Shown here piece after piece: positions 50,368 through 59,555 of a stretch of 64,000 nucleotides of DNA (positions are counted from its first letter, which is position 1; every line of letters starts with the position of its first letter). The DNA lies in contig JAVVRP010000004.1 of the NCBI GenBank assembly GCA_036654655.1, forward strand, positions 1 to 64,000, read 5' to 3'. Below the pieces are notes generated by a model. That model did no database searches. It worked only from the letters and a program-made list of their open reading frames with translations, and had not been told where the DNA came from. This DNA is from JAVVRP01 sp036654655. GTDB taxonomy: Bacteria; Bacillota; Clostridia; Christensenellales; UBA1242. A program made the translations under genes and the position numbers.

Positions 50368-51231
50368 ATGAAAAGAACAAAACTTGTAGCAACAATATGT
50401 GCTCTTGCAATTGGAATATTTGCATTGACATATGGCGTTCTTGCAGCAACTTCACTTACTTTTAATATATCAGCAAACGTGTCGTTCACTGCAACAGAGG
50501 CATTTGGCGATATAAAAGTTGGAATGTCCAACGCATATCGCAAATCAACTGCAGCAACACCAGTATATTCAATTTTAGGTGCCACAACAACAGCAACACT
50601 TAAAAACACTGCAACATGGTATCCATGGAAAAATGCCGATGGCCAGCAAGTTGCAGGAACAAAAGTTGTTGGAAATGCACTTGAAACAAACCTTGCAGGG
50701 GATGCAACAACAACACCTGGAACATGGAGTTTTCCAGCAACAGTATCCTATACAGAAGGTTTGTATTTTGACCCAGCATCAAACTCAGTAGAAAACGCAT
50801 CAATTGTTGTTTCTCTTAGAATAGCAAACAATTCTGCATCTGGTCCAGTTATATTTTATCAGCCAGAAGCATTAATGAGTGGCACTGGAACAAAAATTGA
50901 TGCAAAAATGATTTTACTTTCAAGCGATACAGCGGGAACACAACTTGCGATTTCTGCAACACCAGGTGCTGGAAATGGAGCAGGATATTATATATCCATT
51001 CCAAGCAATGGCTCAATAAGTGTTATTATTGTTTACTCACCAAAAACACTTGGAGCATCATTTGCTTCATCAGACAACAATGCAATTACACTTGCGCCAA
51101 CCGTTAAACTTGCAACGCAGTACACCGTTACTCCGGCAAATTCAGTTGGTTCAGCATACACAATTCCAGCAAAAGTGGCTGCTTGCATTGCAGATATGAC
51201 GGCAAGCATGGCAGGAATGTCATTTGCATAA
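50368..51231 (+). CDS. TasA/camelysin-like exported protein, paralogue 1
   Basis: 287 residues. The N-terminus MKRTKLVATICALAIGIFAL followed by TYGVLAATS is a SipW-type signal peptide: basic end, hydrophobic core, no classical AXA, and a conserved segment (SLTFNISANVSFTATEAFGD) just after the cleavage region, as in TasA and CalY. The rest is Ala/Thr/Ser-rich and beta-predicted; the segment NNSASGPVIFYQPEALM is conserved in the paralogues. Likely a secreted fibre or surface-layer component. Start at 50368 behind AAAAGGAG. TasA homology is by signal-peptide pattern and size, not by close identity. Confidence 0.7.
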   Translation: MKRTKLVATICALAIGIFALTYGVLAATSLTFNISANVSFTATEAFGDIKVGMSNAYRKSTAATPVYSILGATTTATLKNTATWYPWKNADGQQVAGTKVVGNALETNLAGDATTTPGTWSFPATVSYTEGLYFDPASNSVENASIVVSLRIANNSASGPVIFYQPEALMSGTGTKIDAKMILLSSDTAGTQLAISATPGAGNGAGYYISIPSNGSISVIIVYSPKTLGASFASSDNNAITLAPTVKLATQYTVTPANSVGSAYTIPAKVAACIADMTASMAGMSFA

Positions 51232-51268
51232 TTTAAACTAATAATCTGCCAACATAAAAATTAATTAA

Positions 51269-51305
51269 AACAAGGATATTGCAAATGCGATGTTCTTGTT
51301 TTTTA
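51269..51305 (+). terminator. Terminator after paralogue 1
   Basis: Arms AAAACAAG and CTTGTTTT with internal mismatches and a T run. Confidence 0.7.
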
Positions 51306-51366
51306 TAACAAAAAAAGATTAAATAACTTAAAATATTGTACAAAACAACAAAAAACAAAATTTTAT

Positions 51367-51395
51367 TTGACTTACATTTTTTTTAAAGTTAAAAT
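51367..51395 (+). promoter_or_regulatory. Promoter of the second TasA-like gene
   Basis: TTGACT (51367-51372), a 17-bp spacer and TAAAAT (51390-51395). Confidence 0.7.
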
Positions 51396-51426
51396 AAAGT
51401 ATTGATTTATTTATCAGGAGTGATAA

Positions 51427-52281
51427 TTGAAAAAAGTAAAGGCCGTGGCAACAATTTTCGCCATTATGATGGGAGTGTTTGCCATGACCTATGGTGTACT
51501 TTCTGCAACCAAAATTGAAGTTAATGTTTCAACAAAGTTATCTTTCACTGCCACCGAAGTTTTTGGAGATGTTAAAATAGGAATATTAAACGCATACAGA
51601 AAACTAACAAGTGGTAATCATTCTTTTGCAAAATTAGGTAAAAGCGATGGAGATGTTAAACAAAACACAGCAATTTGGTATCCATGGGCAAATGCAAATG
51701 GAGGGCAAAGCATTGCTGGCACAAAAATTGTTGGAAATGCAAATGCAGAGTTTACTGGAAATGTAAACAATGGAATTTGGAATTTTCCCGCTGTTTCAAA
51801 TTTGTGTACAGAAGGCTTGTTTTTTAACCCAGAAGCAAGCACCCTTGCAAATACCAGCATTATTGTGTGTTTAAAAATTACAAATAATTCTGAATCAGGC
51901 CCAATCATTTTTTTTCAGCCAACACAGTTAATGAATGCAGGCAGTCCAGCAAAAATAAAAGCAGAAATTTTTGAAATTGAGTTAAACAATTTGGGAACAA
52001 AAATTAACGAAGCAGTTAACAGTGGTGGCAATGGATATTACATATCAATTTTAAGCGGAGAAACAGTGGATATTATTATTGAATACACACCTATTTCTTT
52101 AAATGCATCTTTTGGCACAATTGATGGAAATGCAATAATATTGTCACCAACATTAAAATTGCAAAGCATGTATGATATTTTGCCAACAATGTCCAGTGTG
52201 ACAAACATAACCTTTTCTCAAAGAACCATTGATTTCCATGAAAATTTTGTTAATTTGTGTAAAAACATGTTGTTTAACTAA
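51427..52281 (+). CDS. TasA/camelysin-like exported protein, paralogue 2
   Basis: 284 residues from a TTG start behind CAGGAG. N-terminus KKVKAVATIFAIMMGVFAMT has the same SipW-type signal and is followed by the same core (KIEVNVSTKLSFTATEVFGD, NNSESGPIIFFQPTQLM). It differs most at the C-terminus, which is longer and ends in a Phe/Asn-rich helix. It has its own promoter, so each paralogue may be expressed separately. Confidence 0.7.
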   Translation: MKKVKAVATIFAIMMGVFAMTYGVLSATKIEVNVSTKLSFTATEVFGDVKIGILNAYRKLTSGNHSFAKLGKSDGDVKQNTAIWYPWANANGGQSIAGTKIVGNANAEFTGNVNNGIWNFPAVSNLCTEGLFFNPEASTLANTSIIVCLKITNNSESGPIIFFQPTQLMNAGSPAKIKAEIFEIELNNLGTKINEAVNSGGNGYYISILSGETVDIIIEYTPISLNASFGTIDGNAIILSPTLKLQSMYDILPTMSSVTNITFSQRTIDFHENFVNLCKNMLFN

Positions 52282-52458
52282 AAAAAAATAATGTAAAAAT
52301 TTTGTATAAACTGTAAAATTTTGTACACGTTAATTAAATAAAAGGAAAAATATAAATAATTATGTAAAATTAACGAATATTAATTGACACATGCTTTTAA
52401 TAAGTGTTAAAGTAAAAAAGTAAGAAGTTAAATTTTTGATATTTAATAGGAGAGTTAA

Positions 52459-53247
52459 ATGAAACGTTCAAGATTGGTTATAGCAACATGTGCACTTACA
52501 TTTGCAATAATTGCATTAACATATGGGGTTATTGCAGCAACAAGCCTAACTTTTAATATTTCCGCCCAAATCTCGTTTGTTGCAACAGAAGCCTTTGGTG
52601 ATGTTAAGGTTGGAATTTCAAATGCATACCGAAAAACAGCGTCTAACACATACATTGAAGTTGGTGCAAGCACCGCCAAAAATACAGCAATATGGCTTTC
52701 TTGGCAAAATCAAAGCGGTGGAGCATCTTTGGGCACAAACATTACAGGAAGTGCAACGGCAAATGTAAAAGGTGTTGTTGCTGGCGGGGCATGGACATTT
52801 CCAGCGGTTGCAAGTTCTGTTCAAGAAGGGTTATATTTTAATCCAAATGCAGATAGCACATCAAACGCAACAATAGTTGTTCACTTTGAAATACTTAATA
52901 ATTCCGCATCTGGTCCAGTTATATTTTATCAGCCAACACAGTTAATGGGCGGTGGTGGAGCAAAGTTTTCTGCGGAAATGTTTATTGTTAAAACAGCCAC
53001 AGCAGGCCAAAAATTAACGCCGAGTGGAGATGGATATTATTACACAATTGCAACTGGTGCAACTCCACATATTATTGTTGCTTACACTCCACTTTCGCTT
53101 GGAGCATCATTTGGTGAAGCAAGCAACACAATTACGCTTGGACCAATTGTTAGGCTTAAAAAAGGCGAAACAGATTCTGCACTTGCTTCGCAAGCAAATT
53201 TTACACCAAAAGTTCAAGACTGCATTGCAGATATGGTTTCATTGTAA
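52459..53247 (+). CDS. TasA/camelysin-like exported protein, paralogue 3
   Basis: 262 residues, closest to paralogue 1: KRSRLVIATCALTFAIIALT signal, then SLTFNISAQISFVATEAFGD and NNSASGPVIFYQPTQLMGG. Both paralogues 1 and 3 end in a short CIADM segment. TAGGAGAG precedes the ATG. The DNA of the conserved segments is also nearly identical between copies 1 and 3, so these arose by duplication. Confidence 0.7.
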   Translation: MKRSRLVIATCALTFAIIALTYGVIAATSLTFNISAQISFVATEAFGDVKVGISNAYRKTASNTYIEVGASTAKNTAIWLSWQNQSGGASLGTNITGSATANVKGVVAGGAWTFPAVASSVQEGLYFNPNADSTSNATIVVHFEILNNSASGPVIFYQPTQLMGGGGAKFSAEMFIVKTATAGQKLTPSGDGYYYTIATGATPHIIVAYTPLSLGASFGEASNTITLGPIVRLKKGETDSALASQANFTPKVQDCIADMVSL

Positions 53248-53272
53248 TTTAGCATTTAAACAATATGTAGCA

Positions 53273-53302
53273 CAAGATTAAGGTAACCCCTTAATCTTGT
53301 TT
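53273..53302 (+). terminator. Terminator after paralogue 3
   Basis: Perfect 12-bp arms ACAAGATTAAGG/CCTTAATCTTGT with a 5-nt loop and following Ts, 25 bp after the stop. Confidence 0.88.
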
Positions 53303-53360
53303 ATTTGTAAACAATTTGTTAAATAAATGTTAATAAACTTGTTTTTTCAAAAACAAAAAT

Positions 53361-53389
53361 TTGACTTTTTGTTACAAAAACGTTATACT
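53361..53389 (+). promoter_or_regulatory. dnaA promoter
   Basis: TTGACT (53361-53366), a 17-bp spacer and TATACT (53384-53389). No DnaA box is visible in the 165-bp region, so classic DnaA autorepression at this promoter is not supported. Confidence 0.75.
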
Positions 53390-53412
53390 CACAAAAAAAG
53401 GAAGTGTGAAAA

Positions 53413-54774
53413 ATGATACAAAAGAGCAGAACATGGCAAAAGGTATTGTCAAAAATGGAACTTCAAGTTTCTGCGGTGTTTTTTGATTTGTGGATAAGCA
53501 CACTTCAATTTATTGAATTTAAAAATTTTGACAAGGTTGTGTTGCTTGCAAGTTCGCAAACAGCAAAAACTCAAATTTTAAAAAATCATATTAGCCAACT
53601 GGAAACATGTGTGGAACAAGCATTTGGCATGGGTGTTACTGTTGAAATTTTGGATCCAGAAGAAATGAGCGAGTATGTAACAAAAAACAACGATAATCCA
53701 AAACTGCAACAAATTCAAGATTCAATAATAAATGGAGAAAACAAAAATCCGTTTAATCCAAAGTACATTTTTGACAACTTTGTTGTTGGAAAGTGCAATC
53801 AATTTGTTTATGCCGCTGCCCGAGCAGTTGCAGAACACCCTGGAAAGAGGTTTAATCCGTTGTTTATTTATGGGGGCGTAGGTTTAGGCAAAACTCACTT
53901 GCTTCACGCAATAGGCAATTACATACACAGAAATAATTCGGACTTGCAAATTATGTATGTAACATGCGAAAAATTTACAAATGACTATATCAGTTCGTTG
54001 CGAAATGGCAATTCGGAATCACTTACAAGTGAATTTAGAGAAAAATATCGCAACTTGGACATTTTAATGATAGACGACATTCAGTTTATTTCAAACAAAA
54101 CAAGCACGCAAGAAGAATTTTTTCACACTTTTAATGATCTTTATCAAAACAACAAACAAATTATTATTTCTTCCGACCGTCCTCCCAAAGAAATATCCAC
54201 GTTGGAAGAGCGTTTAAGTTCTAGGTTTACAAGCGGATTAATTCAGGATATTCAAGCACCAGACTTTGAAACAAAAGTTGCAATTTTGCAAAAAAAGGCA
54301 CAACTAGAAGGTTATTCTGTTGATGATGACGTTGTAAACTTTATTGCCGAAAAAATAACAAGCAACATTAGAGAACTTGAAGGCTTGCTTGGAAAAGTGT
54401 ATTTTTTTGCAACACTTATTGGGCAAAAAACAGCAACAATTGAAACTGCACGTGAGGCATTTAAAGAAGACTTGGATGATAAAAAGGAAAAAATAAAGCC
54501 AGAGGACATTGTGTCGGCAACCTGCGAATATTTTAATATATCTGATGCAGAAATAAAAGGCAAAAAAAAGAGCAGAGAATGTGTTGAACCGCGCATGATT
54601 GCAATTTATTTAATTGGTGAACTGCTTGGAATTCCTTTAATTTCAATTGGCAAAGTTTTTAACAGAGACCACACAACAATAATTCATGCAAGGGACAAAA
54701 TAACCGAGCAACTTAAAACCGATTCGCGTTTAAAAACAATTATTTCCGACATAAAAAGCAAACTTAATTTTTAA
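53413..54774 (+). CDS. dnaA: Chromosomal replication initiator DnaA
   Basis: 453 residues: N-terminal domain I (1-80), linker, AAA+ ATPase with YGGVGLGKTHLLHAIG (Walker A), DILMIDDIQFI (Walker B) and SSDRPPKEI sensor region, and the C-terminal HTH with VFNRDHTTIIHARDKI signature for DnaA-box binding. AAAGGAAG precedes the ATG. The gene is 7 kb from the predicted unwinding site, with dnaN and four exported-protein genes between. Confidence 0.98.
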   Translation: MIQKSRTWQKVLSKMELQVSAVFFDLWISTLQFIEFKNFDKVVLLASSQTAKTQILKNHISQLETCVEQAFGMGVTVEILDPEEMSEYVTKNNDNPKLQQIQDSIINGENKNPFNPKYIFDNFVVGKCNQFVYAAARAVAEHPGKRFNPLFIYGGVGLGKTHLLHAIGNYIHRNNSDLQIMYVTCEKFTNDYISSLRNGNSESLTSEFREKYRNLDILMIDDIQFISNKTSTQEEFFHTFNDLYQNNKQIIISSDRPPKEISTLEERLSSRFTSGLIQDIQAPDFETKVAILQKKAQLEGYSVDDDVVNFIAEKITSNIRELEGLLGKVYFFATLIGQKTATIETAREAFKEDLDDKKEKIKPEDIVSATCEYFNISDAEIKGKKKSRECVEPRMIAIYLIGELLGIPLISIGKVFNRDHTTIIHARDKITEQLKTDSRLKTIISDIKSKLNF

Positions 54775-54777
54775 ACT

Positions 54778-54806
54778 ACATCCCTGTTAATAGCGGGGAT
54801 TTTTTT
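54778..54806 (+). terminator. Terminator after dnaA
   Basis: Stem ATCCC/GGGGAT with a T run. Confidence 0.7.
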
Positions 54807-54825
54807 AAACTGCCATTGCATTTAC

Positions 54826-54854
54826 TTGCAATCAAAATTAAAATGGAGTATAAT
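54826..54854 (+). promoter_or_regulatory. gyrB promoter
   Basis: TTGCAA (54826-54831), a 17-bp spacer and TATAAT (54849-54854), followed by a nearly pure TA stretch. Confidence 0.7.
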
Positions 54855-54925
54855 GAAATATATATTATATTATATATAGTTATATATTATATATATGGCA
54901 ATAATAGATCAAAAGGAAAAATCAA

Positions 54926-56917
54926 ATGGAACAAAATCAAACAGAAAATTTAAAAAATCAAGAGCGTGAAATTAAGTTAGAAACAGAAAAACAAAACTTT
55001 GAATCTTTGCCACAAGAAAGCCAGCATTATAGTTCTTTGGACATTCAAGTGCTAGAAGGGTTGGACCCAGTGAGAAAGCGCCCAGGGATGTATATTGGCT
55101 CAACAGATGAAAGAGGACTGCATCACCTTGTTATTGAAGTTGTTGACAATTCTATTGACGAAGCGTTGCAAGGCTATTGCACGCACATTAACATTGCCCT
55201 TGAAGCAGACGGAAGTTGTAGCGTTGAAGATAACGGCAGAGGCATTCCAACAGGAATAATTGAAAAAGAAGGAAAAAGCGCAGTTGAAGTTGTTTTAACA
55301 AAACTGCACGCAGGCGGAAAGTTTGGCGGTTCGGGTTACAAAATTTCGGGCGGACTGCACGGCGTTGGAGTAAGTTGCGTTAATGCACTTTCAAAATGGC
55401 TTAAAGTTACAGTTTGGCAAAGTGGTCAAACTTATGAAATTACATTTAAGCGTGGCGTTGCCACTGCTCCCTTATGCGTTACAGGCAAAACAGATAAAAG
55501 AGGCACAAGAGTTGTTTTTATGCCCGATGAAACCATTTTTGAAACCACAGAATTTATTTACGACAGTTTAAAAAACAGATTTAGGGAAATTGCTTTTTTA
55601 AACAAAGGCATTGTTCTTAATTTTGAAGATAAAAGGGCAGGCAAAGAAAGAAAGGATACTTTTGAGTTTAAGGGCGGAATAGTTGAATTTGTTGAATTTT
55701 TAAATCATAACAAAACTGCACTTTTCCCACATCCAATTTATTTTTGTAAAATAGAAAAAAATTCCGAAGTGGAAATTGCATTTCAATACAACGATGGATA
55801 TCAAGAAAATATTAATTGTTATGCAAACAACATAAACACTACCGAAGGCGGAACTCACTTAACAGGCTTTAAAAACTCTCTTACAAAAGTAATTAATGAA
55901 TATGCACAAAAAAATAAAATACTTAAAGAAGCAGAAAAACTTTCGGGAGAAGATTGCAGAGAAGGAATAACCGCAGTTGTTTCTGTTAAACTAGAAAATC
56001 CTCAGTTTGAGGGGCAAACCAAAACAAAACTTGGAAACAGTGAAATGCGAGTTAACGTGGAAAAGGCAATGCAAGATGGTTTTGGCGACTTTTTGGAAGA
56101 AAACCCAGCGTCTGCAAGAGATCTTGTTTTAAAAAGCATAACTGCACAAAGGGCAAGAGAGGCAGCCAGAAATGCACGAGATTTAACACGCAGAAAAGGT
56201 GCACTAGAAAACACAACACTTCCAGGAAAACTTGCTGACTGCACAGAAAAAGACCCCACACATTGTGAAATATACATTGTTGAGGGTGACAGCGCAGGTG
56301 GAACAGCAAAGCAAGGCAGAGATAGGCGTTTTCAGGCAATTTTGCCACTAAGAGGCAAAATATTAAACGTGGAAAAGTCTAGGTTAAATCATATCATGGA
56401 AAACAATGAAATAAAAAGCATGATAACAGCATTTGGAGCAGGCGTTTCAGCCGATTTTAATCATGAAAAACTCAGATATAACAAAATTATATGTATGACC
56501 GATGCCGATGTTGACGGAAGCCATATCCGAATACTTTTGCTAACATTCTTTTTCAGATTTATGCGTCCGCTTATTGAAGAAGGGCATGTTTATATTGCTC
56601 AGCCACCTCTTTACAAAATAACACGTGGCAAAGAAGACAAATATTTTTATAACGATGCCGAACTAGAAAAATATTTTTCCGAAGAGGGCAAAAAAGGTGT
56701 TACATTTCAGCAAAGATATAAAGGACTGGGAGAAATGACAGCCAATCAACTTTGGGAAACAACAATGGATCCCGAACATCGCATAATGCTTCAAGTAAAA
56801 ATGCAAGATGCTGTTGAGGCGGATCACTTATTTAATGATCTTATGGGCGAGGACCCAGAACTTAGGCGAGCATTTATTTCTGCAAACGCAAAACTTGTTG
56901 AAGATCTTGATATTTAA
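54926..56917 (+). CDS. gyrB: DNA gyrase subunit B
   Basis: 663 residues. GHKL ATPase domain (GLDPVRKRPGMYIGS, EVVDNSIDEA, GRGIPTG, GLHGVGVSCVNAL), transducer domain, and the TOPRIM region (EGDSAGGTAKQGRDRRFQAI, DADVDGSHIRIL). Provides ATP-driven strand passage with GyrA. A 35-residue Gln/Glu-rich N-terminal extension precedes the normal start region. AAAAGGA before the ATG. Confidence 0.98.
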   Translation: MEQNQTENLKNQEREIKLETEKQNFESLPQESQHYSSLDIQVLEGLDPVRKRPGMYIGSTDERGLHHLVIEVVDNSIDEALQGYCTHINIALEADGSCSVEDNGRGIPTGIIEKEGKSAVEVVLTKLHAGGKFGGSGYKISGGLHGVGVSCVNALSKWLKVTVWQSGQTYEITFKRGVATAPLCVTGKTDKRGTRVVFMPDETIFETTEFIYDSLKNRFREIAFLNKGIVLNFEDKRAGKERKDTFEFKGGIVEFVEFLNHNKTALFPHPIYFCKIEKNSEVEIAFQYNDGYQENINCYANNINTTEGGTHLTGFKNSLTKVINEYAQKNKILKEAEKLSGEDCREGITAVVSVKLENPQFEGQTKTKLGNSEMRVNVEKAMQDGFGDFLEENPASARDLVLKSITAQRAREAARNARDLTRRKGALENTTLPGKLADCTEKDPTHCEIYIVEGDSAGGTAKQGRDRRFQAILPLRGKILNVEKSRLNHIMENNEIKSMITAFGAGVSADFNHEKLRYNKIICMTDADVDGSHIRILLLTFFFRFMRPLIEEGHVYIAQPPLYKITRGKEDKYFYNDAELEKYFSEEGKKGVTFQQRYKGLGEMTANQLWETTMDPEHRIMLQVKMQDAVEADHLFNDLMGEDPELRRAFISANAKLVEDLDI

Positions 56918-56939
56918 AAACGTGTAAAAGGAAAACAAA

Positions 56940-59528
56940 ATGGAAAAAAATAAGAAAAAAGAATTGCATGAGATTTTTGAAAACACATGCGTTAAAAAAG
57001 TTGAAGTAGAGGACGAACTTAAAAAATCGTTTATTTCTTATGCAATGGCGGTTAACGTTTCACGTGCTATTCCAGATGTAAGGGATGGGCTTAAACCTGT
57101 TCACCGAAGAATTTTGTATGGAATGAGTGACCTAAACAATTTTTACAACAAGCCACACAAAAAATGTGCAAGAATTGTTGGTGAGGTTATGGGAAAATAT
57201 CACCCTCATGGAGATGGTTCAATTTATGATGCTCTTGTGCGTTTGGCGCAAGAATTTTCCATAAGATATCCTCTTGTGGACGGCCATGGAAATTTTGGTT
57301 CAGTTGATGGAGATCCACCTGCCGCCCAAAGATACACAGAGGCAAGGCTTGCCAAAATTTCTAATGAAATGCTTACAGACCTAGATAAAGAAACGGTGGA
57401 TTTTTATCCTAACTTTGATGACACACTTATGCAACCACGTGTTTTACCTGCAAGATTTCCAAACTTGTTGGTTAATGGTGCCGATGGCATTGCTGTTGGA
57501 ATGGCAACAAATATTCCGCCACACAATTTAATTGAAGTTATAAATGCAGCACAAGCACTTTTGGATAATCCAGAAATAGAAATAGAAGATATAATTAAAA
57601 TTATTCCGGGTCCAGACTATCCAACAGGTGGCATTGTTATGGGAAGAGCCGCTTTACTTCAAGCATATCGCACAGGGCGTGGCGGTGTTGTTATTCGTGG
57701 TAAAACAGATATAGAAGAAGAAAACGGACGAAGCAGAATTGTTATAACGGAACTTCCTTATCAAGTTAACAAGTCAAAATTTATTATTCAAATGGCGGAC
57801 ATGGTTAAAAGCAAACGTTTGGAAGGTATTTCGGACATTAAAGAAGAAAGTGACCGCGAAGGAATGAGAATTGTTGTTGACGTTAAACGTGATGCAAATG
57901 CGCAAGTTGTTTTAAATTCGCTTTTTAAACACACACAACTTCAACAAAGTGGCGGAATAATTTTTCTTGCACTTGTTGATGGTGTTCCACGCATATTAAA
58001 CATTAAAGAAATTTTATATTATTATGTTGAACATCAAAAAGAAATAATAACAAGAAGAACAAAATTTAATTTAAGAAAAGCAGATGAGAGATGCCACATC
58101 GTGGACGGGCTGGTTATTGCAATGACCAATATTGATGCAGTTATAAAACTAATCAAAGAATCTTCGGACAGAAATTCTGCTTTTGTTTCACTGCAAAAAA
58201 TATTTGAATTGTCCGAAATTCAAGCAAATGCAATTTTGGACATGAGCCTTTCAAAATTAACAGGAATAGAAGTTGTTAAATTAAAAGAAGAACTTGCAAC
58301 ATTAAAGTCAATGATTTCCGATTATAATGACATTTTAAATTCATCAAAGCGGGTTGTGGACATAATTAAAGCACAACTAGAAGACATTAAGGTTAGATAT
58401 GGTGACAAAAGGCGGACAGAAATTAGCCTTGATTACGGTGATATTGACATTTCGGACCTTATTGCACGTGAAGATGTTGTTATTTCAAAAACACATGGCG
58501 GATATATAAAACGCATGAATTTAACAGAATATAAATCACAAAAGCGTGGAGGAATGGGAGTTGCAGGACACAAAACAAAAGAAGAAGATTTTGTTGACGG
58601 AATTTTTATCACTTGCACTCATTCTGATCTTTTGTTTTTCACATCAGAAGGCAGGGTTTATGTTCTTAAAGCATATGAAATTCCAGAGGCGCAAAAGCAA
58701 GCAAAAGGAAGGGCAATGCTTAACTTATTGCAACTTAGAGATGGCGAGTGCGTAACGGCAATTATTCCAATTGCCGAAAATGAAAGCCGAAAAAACATTA
58801 TTATGGCAACAAAAAATGGCTTAATTAAAAAGACAAATATTTCCGAATTTATCAGCATAAGAAAAGTTGGAAAAATTGCAATCACGCTTGTTGATGGAGA
58901 CACGCTTGTTGCGGTTGGGTTAACAGACGATATTCACGATGTGTTAATTGCAGGCAGTTCTGGAAAATGCATAAGATTTAATGCCATGCAAATACGTGAA
59001 GTTGGACGCAGTGCACGCGGTGTTAAAAGCATGAATCTTAAAAAAAATGAACACATTGTGGACATGGAAGTTATTGACGACACATGCCAAATTTTAACTA
59101 TTTCCGAAAATGGATATGGAAAAAGATGTAATCCAAGCGAATATCGTTTACAAGGTCGTGGTGGAATGGGAGTTAAGGCAGGAATATTTAATGAAAAAAC
59201 TGGTGACCTTGTAAATTTAAAACAGGTTAAAGAAGATCAGGACATAATTATTGTTTCAGACAATGGAGTTGTAATAAGAACACCAGCAGAAAATATTTCT
59301 TTGCTTTCACGTAACACCCAAGGTGTTAAACTTATGACTCTTAAAGGTGATGCAAAAGTTGTTTGTGTTGCGCCAGCCGAAAAAGAAAGCGAGGAAGAAT
59401 TAATTGCAGAAAACAATCAATTATCAGAAGTTTTAAGCAAAGAAAACATTATGGAAAGCCATGAAGAACAGTTTTTTGATAAAAATGAAACAGAACAAAA
59501 CATAAAAGATGATGAAGACGAAACATAA
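56940..59528 (+). CDS. gyrA: DNA gyrase subunit A
   Basis: 862 residues. Breakage-reunion domain with HPHGDGSIYDALVRLAQ and the catalytic Tyr in AAQRYTEARLAK; coiled coil; six-blade C-terminal beta-pinwheel with GyrA-box-like GRGGMGVKAG and QKRGGMGVAG; and a long acidic tail (about 50 residues). In the quinolone-determining region the residue equivalent to E. coli Ser83 is Gly. AAAAGGA precedes the ATG; 22 bp after gyrB, so one operon. Confidence 0.98.
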   Translation: MEKNKKKELHEIFENTCVKKVEVEDELKKSFISYAMAVNVSRAIPDVRDGLKPVHRRILYGMSDLNNFYNKPHKKCARIVGEVMGKYHPHGDGSIYDALVRLAQEFSIRYPLVDGHGNFGSVDGDPPAAQRYTEARLAKISNEMLTDLDKETVDFYPNFDDTLMQPRVLPARFPNLLVNGADGIAVGMATNIPPHNLIEVINAAQALLDNPEIEIEDIIKIIPGPDYPTGGIVMGRAALLQAYRTGRGGVVIRGKTDIEEENGRSRIVITELPYQVNKSKFIIQMADMVKSKRLEGISDIKEESDREGMRIVVDVKRDANAQVVLNSLFKHTQLQQSGGIIFLALVDGVPRILNIKEILYYYVEHQKEIITRRTKFNLRKADERCHIVDGLVIAMTNIDAVIKLIKESSDRNSAFVSLQKIFELSEIQANAILDMSLSKLTGIEVVKLKEELATLKSMISDYNDILNSSKRVVDIIKAQLEDIKVRYGDKRRTEISLDYGDIDISDLIAREDVVISKTHGGYIKRMNLTEYKSQKRGGMGVAGHKTKEEDFVDGIFITCTHSDLLFFTSEGRVYVLKAYEIPEAQKQAKGRAMLNLLQLRDGECVTAIIPIAENESRKNIIMATKNGLIKKTNISEFISIRKVGKIAITLVDGDTLVAVGLTDDIHDVLIAGSSGKCIRFNAMQIREVGRSARGVKSMNLKKNEHIVDMEVIDDTCQILTISENGYGKRCNPSEYRLQGRGGMGVKAGIFNEKTGDLVNLKQVKEDQDIIIVSDNGVVIRTPAENISLLSRNTQGVKLMTLKGDAKVVCVAPAEKESEEELIAENNQLSEVLSKENIMESHEEQFFDKNETEQNIKDDEDET

Positions 59529-59555
59529 AACAAATGTGGAGCAATAATTTTTAGC

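Noticed and set aside
57050..57070. A parS-like GTTTCACGTG in gyrA
   Set aside because: Only the left 10 bases match and the palindrome is broken, unlike the two full sites near parA.
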